This document shows, in pieces, positions 25,324-35,681 of a DNA stretch of 64,000 bases. Origin of the DNA: JBBRBB01 sp963830175. Its GTDB lineage: Bacteria; Bacteroidota; Bacteroidia; Chitinophagales; Chitinophagaceae. The position numbers and the translations under genes are program-made. Position 1 is the first letter of the stretch. Every line of letters begins with the position of its first letter. The stretch lies in assembly GCA_963830175.1 (NCBI GenBank), contig CAWHKV010000002.1:682001-746000 (forward strand), in the 5' to 3' direction. The notes under the pieces are model-generated. The model saw only the letters and a list, made by a program, of their open reading frames with translations, was not told the DNA's origin and did not search any database.

Positions 25324-28300
25324 CTATTGCATTTTCCAGTCGGGAAGTCGACCCGGTGTATATGGTGCTTTGTTTTGTTCAAGCAGTTTCTCAAGCCTGT
25401 CAATTTCAGCAGAGATTGATTTTACCTCTGTGAATACCGGTGTGAATTGTGCTACCGCATCCTTATAAGAATTCATGAAAGTATTGGTGGTTGCACCTGT
25501 TGTGCTTATCAGTCCTTCCATTATACTACCAATTCTGTATGCAAGAGGTGTTGGCGCTTCAAATTCTCTTCCGGCAAGTGTCACATCTCCATTTAAAACA
25601 GTAGAGACTGCATTAAGCCTTTTTTCGGCAGCGATCATATTGTTCATTATTGCCGGATCAATGCCCGGAGTTTGCAACGCAGCTTCTTTCATAAACTGCA
25701 ATTTGTTCTTTAATTCGCTCATGTATGCGGTGGTCCCTAATACAGTGCGTTGCAGTTCCTCTACTTTTTTGGCGAAGTCGTATAAGGCCTTTTTATCTGT
25801 AGCTGCCAAGGAAGCCATATTCAAAGCTTCAACAGTAAAAGTAACCGGCTCGGTAAGTTTTGTAAAGGCACTATCCTCAAATTTAGACATATACACTTTG
25901 TAATTTCCCGGTAATACTAAGGTGCCAACATCTTCTGAGCTAAAGGGATTTGAAGGGTCGAATGGGGTTAAACTTACAGGAACCTTTGTATCGGTTCTAA
26001 AATCCCATGTAATGCGGTTAACTCCCTGTTTGGCTGTCGTTTTTAATCTTCTCACCACATTGCCTGCTGTATCTGTAATTGTAAAAAGAAGATATGGTTC
26101 AGGCTGCAGGTCTTCCATTCGTAAAGAATCTATGGATGGATAGTATACAGGATCACCAATTTTTATTCTTTGTTTCTCTGTTTCCTGCCTTTTTTGTTTA
26201 AGTGTTTGCAGGTTATCTTTTACATAATACGTGAAGGTTGCGCCCACTTTCGGGTTTGAAACATTCCAGTAGCTTTCTCCCTGGAAGCCTTTGTCACCAA
26301 CACCTAACGGAAGAGACTCCACGTACATCCATGATTTTCTTACAGGAGAAATAAAAGCTGGCTGTTCCAGGTCTTTAGCTTTTAAATTTCTTAATGATGT
26401 ATAATCATCCATTACATAATAACCACGGCCGAAAGTTGCCAGCACCAGATCATTATCTCTTTGGTGAATTTCCATATCGCGAATGGCGATGGTTGGAAGC
26501 CCCCCTTTTAATTGAATCCATTTAGCGCCGCCATCTATTGAAAAAAAGACCCCGAATTCGGTACCTGCAAAAAGCAGGTTTGGATTTATGTGGTCTTCTG
26601 CTACGGAGTAAACCGAGCCTCTTTCAGGCAAATTGTTTTGAATGGGTTTCCATGTTTTTCCGCCATCTTCCGTTTTGAAAAGATATGGTTTAAAATCGCC
26701 ATAGCGATGGTGATTAAAGGCGGCATAAGCAACATTTTTATTGTGGGCAGAAGCAATAATCATATTTACATAAGTGCGGTTAGGCACACCAGAAATATTA
26801 TCTGTTTTTGTCCAGTTCTTTCCTCCATCGGTTGTAACCTGTATTAAGCCATCATCGGTGCCTGCGAATAATAGATTTGCATCTAGCGGAGATTCTGCTA
26901 TGGTAGAAACCTGCCCATATATGTCCGTCGACTGATTTTTAGCTACCGCATCTACGCTCCAAACTTTACCCATAACAGTAAGTTTGTTGCGGTCTATATT
27001 TCTCGACAAGTCCGGGCTTATCAGCTTCCCAGGTGCTTCCCTGGTCGTTGGTTCTAAAAATTTTATTGGAGGCAAAATACAACCGCTTGTGATCGTGTTT
27101 TGAAATTAATAAAGGTGCATCCCAATTCCAGCGGTATGGTGCTTCACCCGGTGCTTCTACAGGGCGAATATCTATTCTTTCACCTGTTTTGCGATCGTAC
27201 CTAACAAGGCCACCGTACTGCGATTCGGCATATACAATGTTTGGGTCTGTATAATCAACCTGGCTTTCAAAACCATCTCCTCCATTTGTTATAAACCAAT
27301 CACTGTTAACAATGCCATTGGCACTTCTTGTACGTGATGGGCCCTCCTAGGCTAAAATTGTCCTGGGTTCCGCCGTACACATAATAAAAGGGAAAACTAT
27401 TGTCGAGCGCTACCTTGTAAAATTGTGTTACCGGCAGGTTCGATTTAAAATCCCAGTTACTGCCACCGTCGTAACTTTCATATAACCCACCGTCGCAACC
27501 TACGAGGTAATGTTGCGTATTGGAAGAATCAATCCAAATTACGTGATTGTCTACGTGTTTATTTTTTTCACCTAACATTTTAAAGGTTCTGCCACCATCT
27601 ACGCTTACCTGTAAAAAGGTATTCATAGAGTAGATCTTATCTATGTTTTTTGGATCACAAAAAATTTCTGCGTAATAATTTCCAGATGTAGAGTGGCTGC
27701 TTCTTTTAACCCAACTGGCACCCATATCTGTCGATGCATAAAATCCACCTTTATCATCGGCTGCTTCTACCACTGCAAACAAATAATCTGGATTTACAGG
27801 ACTTATAGCTAAACCTATTCTGCCTATATCCATTCCGGTAGGCAAGCCCTTCATAATTTTATTCCAGGTTTCACCGCCGTCAGTGCTTTTGTATACAGCA
27901 CTTTCGGGACCACCACCTATGTAGGTAAATACCTTTCTCTGCCGTTGATGGGCAGCTGCATATAATACATCACTGTTTCGGGGGTCCATCCATACCTCAT
28001 TAAAGCCGGTGTATTTACTTACAAACAGAACCTGTTTCCATGTTTTACCCCCATCGGTGGTTCTGTATATTCCCCGGTCTCCACCATCTTCCCACAAGGG
28101 ACCATATGCTGCAACAAATACACGGTTAGAGTTTTTAGGATCAACTGCAATCATACCGATATGTTCAGAGTTTTTTAGCCCCATATTGCTCCAACTTTTA
28201 CCGCCATCCTCGCTTTTGTAAACACCATCACCATATGCCACAGAGCGCTGGTTATTGTTTTCGCCTGATCCTACCCAAACTGTATTAGCATTAGATGGAT

Positions 28301-28631
28301 CTAATGTTACGCATCCTATGGAATAAGAATTTTCATTATCGAACAAAGGAGTAAAGGATATACCTGCATTATTTGTTTTCCATACCCCGCCAGAGGCTAC
28401 CGCCACATAATATTCAGAAATATTTTTTGGGTTTACGGCGAGGTCTACTATTCTTCCGGATGTAATTGCGGGACCTATGCTTCGAAATGATAAGCCATTG
28501 AAAGTAGATTCCTGCAAAGGATTTTTTTTCTCGGATGAATTCTCTTCTGTTGAATTTTTCTTCTGTGCCATCCCAATATTTCCTGCAAGAAATATCAGGC
28601 ACACAACACCTAGTACATAAAGTTGTCTCAT
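25324..28631 (-). pseudogene. Large secreted BNR/VPS10-like beta-propeller protein (two frameshifts)
   Basis: The gene would encode about 1,100 residues: signal peptide (GNIGMAQ), then many sialidase-type Asp-box / sortilin-like propeller repeats (for example SEDGGKSW, TTDGGKTW, STDGGETW, SVDGGRTF), then a C-terminal helical region. In this phylum these are annotated as glycosyl hydrolases or WD40/YVTN/BNR-repeat proteins, and catalysis has not been shown. The N-terminal part is in one frame (28631 to about 27338), a middle stretch of about 310 nt in a second, and the rest in a third. Removing one base near 27338 and one near 27025 restores GGPSRTRSANGIVNS and TWELISPDLS without a gap. Two single-base insertions are therefore the simplest explanation. 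Confidence 0.87.
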
Positions 28632-28844
28632 GCTTTATTTTGATTTTTAAAAATGAAGATAAAATAAAGAATAGTAGGTTGATGTTGTAAAGACAAATAC
28701 ATCTTTTACAGGGGACTATAAAATATGTTAACGTATAAAGGTTTGGTACTCTCGGCAATTTTTCGTATCATATAAGGATACTGGTAACAAATGATAATAA
28801 ATATTTTAGTACCGGTACAATAATAATCATCACAAAAAATTAAA

Positions 28845-29051
28845 ATGGAAAAAATTATAAATCTTGTTACAGAAAAAGCAGGAATCTCTAAAGACCAAGC
28901 TGAAAAAGCAGTAGAAACTGTGGTTACTTATTTAAAAGACAAAATGCCGGGTGGTCTTGGCAGCCAGGTAGAAGGATTTTTAAAAGGCCGTTCAAGTGTT
29001 GAAGGTGCTACCGCAGGTCTTGGCGATAAAGTAGGCGGCATGTTTAAGTAA
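28845..29051 (+). CDS. Small helical hypothetical protein
   Basis: A 68-residue protein: MEKIINLVTEKAGISKDQ, amphipathic helices, then a Gly-rich C-terminus ending DKVGGMFK. The pattern resembles the short DUF2267/DUF2780-like proteins that occur throughout Bacteroidota. No signal peptide; function unknown. It stands alone, with a 213-nt spacer upstream that includes the palindrome GTACCGGTAC at 28809-28818. Confidence 0.7.
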   Translation: MEKIINLVTEKAGISKDQAEKAVETVVTYLKDKMPGGLGSQVEGFLKGRSSVEGATAGLGDKVGGMFK

Positions 29052-29165
29052 CAGATTTTAATTATTTAACCAAAGGATTAGGTAAGGTTCATCCCCTTCA
29101 CCGGGGTGATATTGAACAGGTAAAAGTTTAATGAACTTTATATAACCAAAGCTATCTTCGTAGGC

Positions 29166-30182
29166 ATGATAGATTACAGAAGTGATACTGTAACAAAACC
29201 TACCCCTGCTATGCTCCATGCTATGCAAAAAGCAAAAACAGGAGATGATGTTTTTGGTGAAGATCCAACGGTCAATACCCTTGAAAGCCTTGCAGCATCC
29301 ATGTTTCACATGGATGCTGCGCTATTTTGCCCCAGTGGTACCATGACAAACCAAATAGCCATTAAATGTCATACTCAACCCGGCGATGAAGTTATTTGCG
29401 ACAGACTTTCGCATATATACCAGTATGAAGGTGGCGGCATTGGTTTTAATTCAGGATGTTCTGTAAACCTGGTAGAAGGCGACAGGGGGCGAATTAATTC
29501 TAAACAGGTTGATCAAGCCATAAATAACCGTAACGATATTTATAAAGCATACACCAGGTTAGTGTCTGTTGAAAATACAGCCAACAGGGGTGGGGGCAGT
29601 TGTTACGATTTTAAAGACCTCGTAGCCATTCGTAAAGTGTGCGATGATAATAATCTTGCCTACCACATGGATGGTGCAAGATTGTTTAATGCCTTAATTG
29701 AAAAAAATGAAGAGCCTGCGGCTTACGGTAAGTTATTCGATACAATTTCAATTTGTTTAAGTAAAGGATTGGGCGCACCTGTAGGTAGTTTACTGCTGGG
29801 CAATACAAAAGTGATTGCACAGGCAAGGAGGTACCGCAAAGTATTGGGCGGCGGAATGCGCCAGGCAGGTTACCTTGCTGCAGCTGGCATATATGCCCTT
29901 GAGAATAATGTAGAAAGGCTTAAAATTGATCATGCGCATGCACGGCAAATTGCAGATGCATTGTCAGCAAAAGAATTTGTACCAAATGTGTATCCTCCTG
30001 AAACCAATATTTTAATCTTTGAAGTTGCCGGCAAATATTCGCCTGCATCCTTTGCAGAAGCATTAAAGCGGAAAAATATTTTAGTATTTGATATTTCATC
30101 AACACAGGTAAGAATGGTACTTCACCTGGATATTACAGAACAAATGGTTACCGATACTATTCGTGTAATTCAATCATTGTAA
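29166..30182 (+). CDS. ltaE: Low-specificity L-threonine aldolase
   Basis: A 338-residue fold-type I PLP enzyme of the beta-eliminating lyase family that cleaves L-threonine/allo-threonine to glycine and acetaldehyde. It starts with the typical IDYRSDTVTKPTPAML, has HMDGARLFNA with the PLP-contacting Asp, and the Schiff-base Lys in CLSKGLGAPVGS near residue 199. It is 20 nt upstream of pgi on the same strand, so the two may be co-transcribed. Length and motifs are standard. Confidence 0.94.
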   Translation: MIDYRSDTVTKPTPAMLHAMQKAKTGDDVFGEDPTVNTLESLAASMFHMDAALFCPSGTMTNQIAIKCHTQPGDEVICDRLSHIYQYEGGGIGFNSGCSVNLVEGDRGRINSKQVDQAINNRNDIYKAYTRLVSVENTANRGGGSCYDFKDLVAIRKVCDDNNLAYHMDGARLFNALIEKNEEPAAYGKLFDTISICLSKGLGAPVGSLLLGNTKVIAQARRYRKVLGGGMRQAGYLAAAGIYALENNVERLKIDHAHARQIADALSAKEFVPNVYPPETNILIFEVAGKYSPASFAEALKRKNILVFDISSTQVRMVLHLDITEQMVTDTIRVIQSL

Positions 30183-30202
30183 ATCATTATAAAACTTAAT
30201 TT

Positions 30203-31879
30203 ATGTTTCCTTCAGTTAGCCCTACAACCACACAGGCATGGCAATCCCTCCAAAAACATTATAATGAAGATGGAAGGTTCTTGCAGATGAAGGAGATGTT
30301 TGCCAATGATGCGGAAAGGTTTAAAAAATTTTCACTCTGTTTTAAAGAGATCATTATTGATTATTCAAAGAATATTATTAATGAAAAAACTCTTGACCTT
30401 TTGATAAAACTTGCTGAAGAATGTAAAGTGCAGCAGGCAATTGAAGCAATGTTTAACGGCAGTATAATTAACCAGACAGAACAACGCGCCGTTTTGCATA
30501 CTGCTTTGCGCAACTTTACCGGGCAGCCGGTCTTACTTAACGGTAAAGATGTAATGCCTGATGTTGAAAGAGTGCTGAAACAAATGGAAACCTTTTGCAA
30601 TAAGGTGCATTCCGGTGCATGGAAAGGATATTCCGGTAAGAAGATAAAATACATTGTAAATATTGGTATTGGTGGAAGTGATTTAGGTCCTGTAATGGTT
30701 ACGGAAGCGCTGAAGCCGTACAAAAAAGAAAATATTGATGCTTTTTTTGTAAGTAATGTAGATGGAACGCATATAGCTGAAACACTTAAAAAAGTTACCC
30801 CAGAAGAAACATTGTTTCTTATTGCCTCTAAAACTTTTACCACGCAGGAAACCATGACCAACGCTAATACAGCTCGCGATTGGTTTTTAAAAACGGCAAA
30901 AGACGAAAAATTTATTGCTAAACATTTTGTTGCACTTAGTACCAATACAAAAGATGTAACGGCCTTTGGAATTGACGAAGAAAATATGTTTGAATTCTGG
31001 GATTGGGTTGGTGGCAGGTATTCATTATGGAGCGCCATAGGTTTATCTATTGCTCTATATATGGGTTTCGCGAATTATAAAGAATTATTACTTGGTGCGA
31101 ATGAAACAGATGAACATTTTAAAACATCAGGTTTAGAAAAAAACATACCCGTCTTATTGGCTTTGATCGGTATTTGGTACACAAATTTTTTTGGCTCTCA
31201 AACTGAAGCCATATTGCCTTATGATCAATACATGCACAGGTTTGCAGCTTACTTTCAACAGGGCAATATGGAGAGTAACGGAAAATATGTAAACAGAAAT
31301 GGCGATGAGGTAAATTACAAAACCGGACCTGTAATTTGGGGTGAGCCGGGCACTAACGGTCAACATGCTTTTTATCAGTTAATCCACCAGGGAACATTGT
31401 TGATTCCATGCGATTTTATTGCACCTGCTATTTCGCATAACCCGATTGGCAACCACCATAAAATATTGTTGAGCAATTTTTTTGCACAAACTGAGGCATT
31501 AATGATGGGTAAAAATGCAGATGAAATACGTGAAGACCTTAAGAAATCCGGGAAGACTGAGGAAGAAGTTGAGAAGTTGCTGCCGTTTAAGGTGTTTAAG
31601 GGTAATAAGCCTACCAATTCTATTCTGCTTAAAAAAATTACTCCAAGATCGCTTGGTAATTTAATTGCAATGTATGAACACAAGATTTTTGTGCAGGGTG
31701 TAATCTGGAATATTTTCAGCTTTGACCAGTTTGGGGTGGAGTTAGGTAAACAACTTGCCAACAAAATATTGCCTGAGTTGGAGAATGATGATAAAATCAC
31801 TTCTCATGATGCATCTACTAATGCACTAATAAACGCCTATAAAAACTGGGTGTCAGGTAATAATTACGAAGCTACTTAA
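30203..31879 (+). CDS. pgi: Glucose-6-phosphate isomerase
   Basis: A 558-residue enzyme interconverting glucose-6-phosphate and fructose-6-phosphate. Signature motifs are present: IGIGGSDLGPVM (substrate loop), GGRYSLWSAIGLSIAL, the catalytic WGEPGTNGQHAFYQLIH and the late Lys-containing region. Its length matches the long bacterial form. The last 8 nt overlap the stop of a convergent LTxxQ-protein gene. The call is firm. Confidence 0.97.
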   Translation: MFPSVSPTTTQAWQSLQKHYNEDGRFLQMKEMFANDAERFKKFSLCFKEIIIDYSKNIINEKTLDLLIKLAEECKVQQAIEAMFNGSIINQTEQRAVLHTALRNFTGQPVLLNGKDVMPDVERVLKQMETFCNKVHSGAWKGYSGKKIKYIVNIGIGGSDLGPVMVTEALKPYKKENIDAFFVSNVDGTHIAETLKKVTPEETLFLIASKTFTTQETMTNANTARDWFLKTAKDEKFIAKHFVALSTNTKDVTAFGIDEENMFEFWDWVGGRYSLWSAIGLSIALYMGFANYKELLLGANETDEHFKTSGLEKNIPVLLALIGIWYTNFFGSQTEAILPYDQYMHRFAAYFQQGNMESNGKYVNRNGDEVNYKTGPVIWGEPGTNGQHAFYQLIHQGTLLIPCDFIAPAISHNPIGNHHKILLSNFFAQTEALMMGKNADEIREDLKKSGKTEEEVEKLLPFKVFKGNKPTNSILLKKITPRSLGNLIAMYEHKIFVQGVIWNIFSFDQFGVELGKQLANKILPELENDDKITSHDASTNALINAYKNWVSGNNYEAT

Positions 31880-32186
31880 CCTGGTCTCTCCATTTATCGA
31901 TATTGTTACGAAACTTCTCTCGTTGTTCAGGTGTTAAAACAGCAAGCACTTCTTGTTTTGCTTCTTGCCTTGCATCTTTTACAGCATCGTGTTTATTGAT
32001 GTTTTGCGTGGTACCAATACCCTTACGTTCGCCACGGAATTCTTTAAAAATAGTTTCAATTTTATGTTGCTGTTCTGCTGTTAATTGTAATTCAGGTTTA
32101 GCTATCTCATATATCTGCCTGAACTTTCCCCTAAAGCCCGGGCCACCTTTTTTACCTCCGCCTAATAATCTTCCTAATATTCCCAT
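31872..32186 (-). CDS. LTxxQ-motif (Spy/CpxP-like) small protein
   Basis: A 104-residue basic helical protein with two LTxxQ-type repeats, LTAEQQHKI and LTPEQREKF, as in Spy/CpxP periplasmic chaperones. It begins MGILGRLLGGGKKGG and I see no convincing signal peptide, so either it is cytosolic, or the true N-terminus or export route differs. It overlaps the 3' end of pgi by 8 nt in the opposite direction. Its role as a chaperone-like protein is inferred from the motif only. Confidence 0.72.
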   Translation of the reverse strand: MGILGRLLGGGKKGGPGFRGKFRQIYEIAKPELQLTAEQQHKIETIFKEFRGERKGIGTTQNINKHDAVKDARQEAKQEVLAVLTPEQREKFRNNIDKWRDQVK

Positions 32187-32479
32187 GATATTTCTTTTTT
32201 ATTGTTATAAATGTAATTCATTTCAAATAAGCGAAATAAAAAACGCCAAAATCAAAATGTATGGATAAAAATGAAGCCTGATGAGGTATTTATTTATACG
32301 TGGTATTATTATTGGGCCTACACTAAATCATAAATAATTAAATACTTTGAATATTCGTGACATTAAATTTGTAATTTCGCCCGCTGTTTTTTACTATTAT
32401 ATAATATTTAACTCTCGGCAAGCAACATCGAGGTTACTACAACACGCTTTTAAACGTTTTAAACCAGTAATATACAATT
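32187..32479. other. Intergenic region upstream of the primary sigma factor
   Basis: This 293-nt spacer separates the divergent LTxxQ gene and rpoD. It contains no open frame of note. TAAATTTG at 32364-32371 matches the Bacteroidota -7 consensus TAnnTTTG and would give an rpoD leader of roughly 100 nt. A well-spaced -33 TTTG is not evident. I see no riboswitch or strong hairpin. Confidence 0.4.
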
Positions 32480-33337
32480 ATGAGGCAGCTTAAAATTGCC
32501 ACACAGATCACTAATCGTGATTCGCAGGCGGTAGAAAAATATCTGCAGGAAATTTCTAAAATTTCCATGATAACTCCCGAAGAGGAGACCACACTCGCCC
32601 AGCGGATCAAAATGGGAGATCAGAGAGCTTTAGACAAATTGGTGCAGGCCAACCTTCGTTTCGTGGTATCTGTAGCTAAGCAGTACCAGCACCAGGGCCT
32701 TTCACTTAGTGATCTCATCAACGAGGGAAATCTCGGCCTTATAAAGGCGGCGCAACGCTTTGATGAAACAAAAGGTTTTAAGTTTATTTCTTATGCAGTA
32801 TGGTGGATTCGCCAGTCCATTTTACAGGCATTGGCTGAACAGGGCCGTTTGGTTCGTTTGCCACAAAACAAAATTGGTACGTATAATAAAGCCAACAAGG
32901 CCTACATGGCTTTTGAGCAGGAACATGAAAGAGAACCTTCAACTGAAGAATTGGCCGACATTCTGGAAATGAGCGAGACTGAGATCAACAACATTTTCCA
33001 AAGCAACACACGCCACACCTCTCTAGATGCACCGGTTCATGAAGCTGAAGATGTAGCCATGGGCGATCTTTTAGAAGGCAATGATGATACGGATGATGAT
33101 GTGATGAAAGATTCATTGCGCGAAGAGATTCGCCGGGTATTAAAATCATTAAGTCCACGCGAAGCAGAAATTGTAAATGCTTACTTCGGCCTTGAAGGAG
33201 AGCAGGGTGTTACTATTGAACAAATAGGAATGAAATACGACCTTACAAAAGAACGCATTCGCCAAATTAAGGAAAGAGCAATTAAGCGTTTACAAAAAGC
33301 ACGCTACAGTAATGCGTTAAAAGCATACTTAGGTTAA
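32480..33337 (+). CDS. rpoD: Primary RNA polymerase sigma factor (RpoD/SigA, Bacteroidota type)
   Basis: A 285-residue sigma-70 factor, short because region 1.1 is absent, as is normal in this phylum. It starts MRQLKIATQITNRDSQAVEKYLQ (region 1.2 follows), then region 2 with LINEGNLGLIKAAQRFDE and KGFKFISYAVWWIRQSI, region 3, and region 4 ending ERIRQIKERAIKRLQ. It recognises the TTTG / TAnnTTTG promoter of Bacteroidota. It is a single-gene unit ending at a clear terminator. Confidence 0.96.
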   Translation: MRQLKIATQITNRDSQAVEKYLQEISKISMITPEEETTLAQRIKMGDQRALDKLVQANLRFVVSVAKQYQHQGLSLSDLINEGNLGLIKAAQRFDETKGFKFISYAVWWIRQSILQALAEQGRLVRLPQNKIGTYNKANKAYMAFEQEHEREPSTEELADILEMSETEINNIFQSNTRHTSLDAPVHEAEDVAMGDLLEGNDDTDDDVMKDSLREEIRRVLKSLSPREAEIVNAYFGLEGEQGVTIEQIGMKYDLTKERIRQIKERAIKRLQKARYSNALKAYLG

Positions 33338-33358
33338 TCTTTCCCTGCAAAAAATATT

Positions 33359-33385
33359 AAGCCGCAGTAATCTGCGGCTTTTTTA
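33359..33385 (+). terminator. Rho-independent terminator after rpoD
   Basis: Stem GCCGCAG / CTGCGGC (33361-33367 and 33372-33378) with a TAAT loop followed by TTTTTTTATT. It lies 23 nt after the rpoD stop and abuts the convergent DUF5916 gene. A-rich sequence on the other side may let it act in both directions. Confidence 0.92.
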
Positions 33386-35623
33386 TTACATGCTTATCCA
33401 CCAGTTCATTTTAATAATTATGCCCCGGTTTTTGTTTTTAAAAAGTGGGTCGGTAAAATAGTTGTCTGAATACACAAGATAAATATCGCTCATGGGCTTA
33501 AATCGCCACTGCAGCCTGCTGTTTATATTCAGGTTATTAAATTGTGTGTTGTACTGAACAAAGGTTGTCCAGAATATTTGTGTTGAAAAACAGATTTCAA
33601 CACGCGATGCTACAAGAAATAAATTATCGCTGCCATAATCAGCAGGAAAATTTATTTTATTGTATTCTGCGTTCAGCGAAAAATTTCCCCAGGGTTGTTT
33701 TCTAAAATTAATTTTAGCCTGGTACTGCTGAATAGTTCCATTATAAAATTCTCCGACTTTAAATCCTAAAACGGCGTTTATCAATTTTCTGGTATCGGTG
33801 TTATACTCAATATTACCGGAGTTATAATAATATTCCGCAGGTGGTAATGGAAAAGCTTCATTATCCGATACAAATTTTACCCCGTACTGCAGGTTTTGGT
33901 ATTGAGTTGTAAAACCACCGGAAAATACAGAACTGTTTTTGAAATTGATGATGTATGAAAGCGTATGACTTCTCTCATTTAATGTTCCATCAGGGTTAAA
34001 GATTACATTGTTATTCAATTCTGGCCCATGATTAATAATATTTCCATTTGTCGGATAAAAAGAATATTGCGAATTATTAAATAGACCTTTAAACCCAAGC
34101 CTGAATACAGAATCGTTTATTGCGTCGTAATTGTTGATGCGGTTAACGAATCCCATATCAGTATAATAATTTGTACTCACAGCATCCCACGCAACAAATG
34201 AATTAAATTTTCTTTCGGTGTAACGCGCTACCAATTGGTAATATTTGTTTTTATCATTGATGCCGGGTTTGAATGAAAGATGATAACCACCCTGAAAATT
34301 CCATAAACCTTTAGAATCAGAATAATTAAACTGAAGGCCTGCATTTCTTCCAAAATTGTCGAGTGAATCTTTAACCGGAATATTATCTGATGAAAATGCC
34401 TGCCTGTTTAAAAAATATCCTTTGATCAGTGACCTTTTTAAAACACTATGGTTAAATGCGAAGGCTGAATAATTTTGCGCCGCGACATCATCTTTACGAC
34501 TTGTCTGAATGTTCATTACACCTATTCGTGTTTTGGGAGTTATATTTCCTGTTAAGCGTGCACCACCAAGTATAGGTATGGCATTTCCATTTTGATCAAG
34601 TCCAATAGTTCTTGAATAAAAAGGTTTAATTACCGGTGCGCCGAATGATGTAAATAAGTCTGCATTCTCTAAAAAGAAAGTGCGCTTTTCAGGAAAAAAA
34701 ATATTAAACCTGGTTAGGTTTGTTACCTGTTCATCTACTTCAACCTGGCTAAAGTCCGGGTTAAAGGTCAGGTCAAGATTCATTGAAGAGAAGAGCTCTG
34801 CTTTAACATCAAAGCCCCCATCAATTTTTGCTTTCCATTGCTCATTGTCTTGTTTGTTTTGTGTAAACGCGCTTTTCCCATAGGGAATAAAGTTGATGTT
34901 TTTGCCCGTTGCCACAGGTGCTTTATCCCAAAGCAAAGATCCATTAAAACCCAGATCTGAGAATTGTTGCGAAACAGGTACCGGTGCCCATAAAGAATAC
35001 TCATAATTTTTACGGTCACCTCTTCCGAAATTTATACCCCATGTTGTGTTTGAACTTGAATAATGCAAGGTTTTAAAAGGAATGGCAATTTCAAAACTCC
35101 AGTACGTTTCATGGTGCGCAGTTGCTGATAACCATTTGTTATCCCAACTAAAATCCAAATCTTGTTTTCCACCATTAAGAATTATGTCTTCTGCCTGAAC
35201 ATTGTAGGGAGAAATGTTAAATAAGTAACCGTTTGTTCTTTCATTCATCGGATCTAATATCACCAGGAACAAATCGCTTTCCGGTATTTCTGAATCTCTT
35301 TTCAGGGTTTTAATAATATAATAATTAGTATCGTAGGCAATACCTCCTATATATAAAAACTGATCATCGTAAGTAACACGGCAAACCGTTTGTTTTTTTG
35401 GTAATCCATCATCCGTAGGAAAGTGCCTGGTAAAGTAAGAAGTAGAATCTGCTGTTTTCCAAATTGCTTCATTTAATTCGCCGTCTAGCTGAATTTTTTC
35501 TGAGGTTTTAACTATGGATATTTGATAATTTTTTCCGTTGTCAAGTCCCGGCGTTTGGCTTTTTGCGTTCAAAAAACATAATAGTGAAAATATGGAAATG
35601 CATATGGGTAAAACGCCTTTCAT
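33386..35623 (-). CDS. DUF5916 outer-membrane protein with CBM9-like N-terminal domain
   Basis: A 745-residue exported protein with a signal peptide (LCFLNAKSQ). Residues 35-200 resemble the carbohydrate-binding family 9 fold (KIQLDGELNEAIWKTAD, then VTYDDQFLYIGGIAYD, then WSFEIAIPFKTL). The rest is DUF5916, a beta-rich region with alternating aromatic strands that ends in an aromatic residue followed by a short tail, consistent with an outer-membrane beta-barrel. The FFPEKRTFFLENADLF block is diagnostic. It is often annotated as a hydrolase or carbohydrate-binding protein, but activity is unproven. Confidence 0.87.
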   Translation of the reverse strand: MKGVLPICISIFSLLCFLNAKSQTPGLDNGKNYQISIVKTSEKIQLDGELNEAIWKTADSTSYFTRHFPTDDGLPKKQTVCRVTYDDQFLYIGGIAYDTNYYIIKTLKRDSEIPESDLFLVILDPMNERTNGYLFNISPYNVQAEDIILNGGKQDLDFSWDNKWLSATAHHETYWSFEIAIPFKTLHYSSSNTTWGINFGRGDRKNYEYSLWAPVPVSQQFSDLGFNGSLLWDKAPVATGKNINFIPYGKSAFTQNKQDNEQWKAKIDGGFDVKAELFSSMNLDLTFNPDFSQVEVDEQVTNLTRFNIFFPEKRTFFLENADLFTSFGAPVIKPFYSRTIGLDQNGNAIPILGGARLTGNITPKTRIGVMNIQTSRKDDVAAQNYSAFAFNHSVLKRSLIKGYFLNRQAFSSDNIPVKDSLDNFGRNAGLQFNYSDSKGLWNFQGGYHLSFKPGINDKNKYYQLVARYTERKFNSFVAWDAVSTNYYTDMGFVNRINNYDAINDSVFRLGFKGLFNNSQYSFYPTNGNIINHGPELNNNVIFNPDGTLNERSHTLSYIINFKNSSVFSGGFTTQYQNLQYGVKFVSDNEAFPLPPAEYYYNSGNIEYNTDTRKLINAVLGFKVGEFYNGTIQQYQAKINFRKQPWGNFSLNAEYNKINFPADYGSDNLFLVASRVEICFSTQIFWTTFVQYNTQFNNLNINSRLQWRFKPMSDIYLVYSDNYFTDPLFKNKNRGIIIKMNWWISM

Positions 35624-35681
35624 TCTATAATTATAGATAAAAATAGTTATTATTTTTCCCGAGAAAGTTATACCAGGTATA

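Noticed and set aside
28809..28818. Palindrome GTACCGGTAC as an operator
   Set aside because: It is perfect but only 10 bp, single and not paired with a known regulator, so chance cannot be excluded.
29090..29120. Hairpin around ATCCCC...GGGGTGAT before the threonine aldolase gene as a terminator
   Set aside because: It has a bulge and no U-tract on either strand, so I do not call it a terminator.
30361..31038. 225-codon open frame on the minus strand opposite pgi
   Set aside because: It lies wholly inside the strongly conserved pgi gene and has no domain pattern; length alone is not evidence here.
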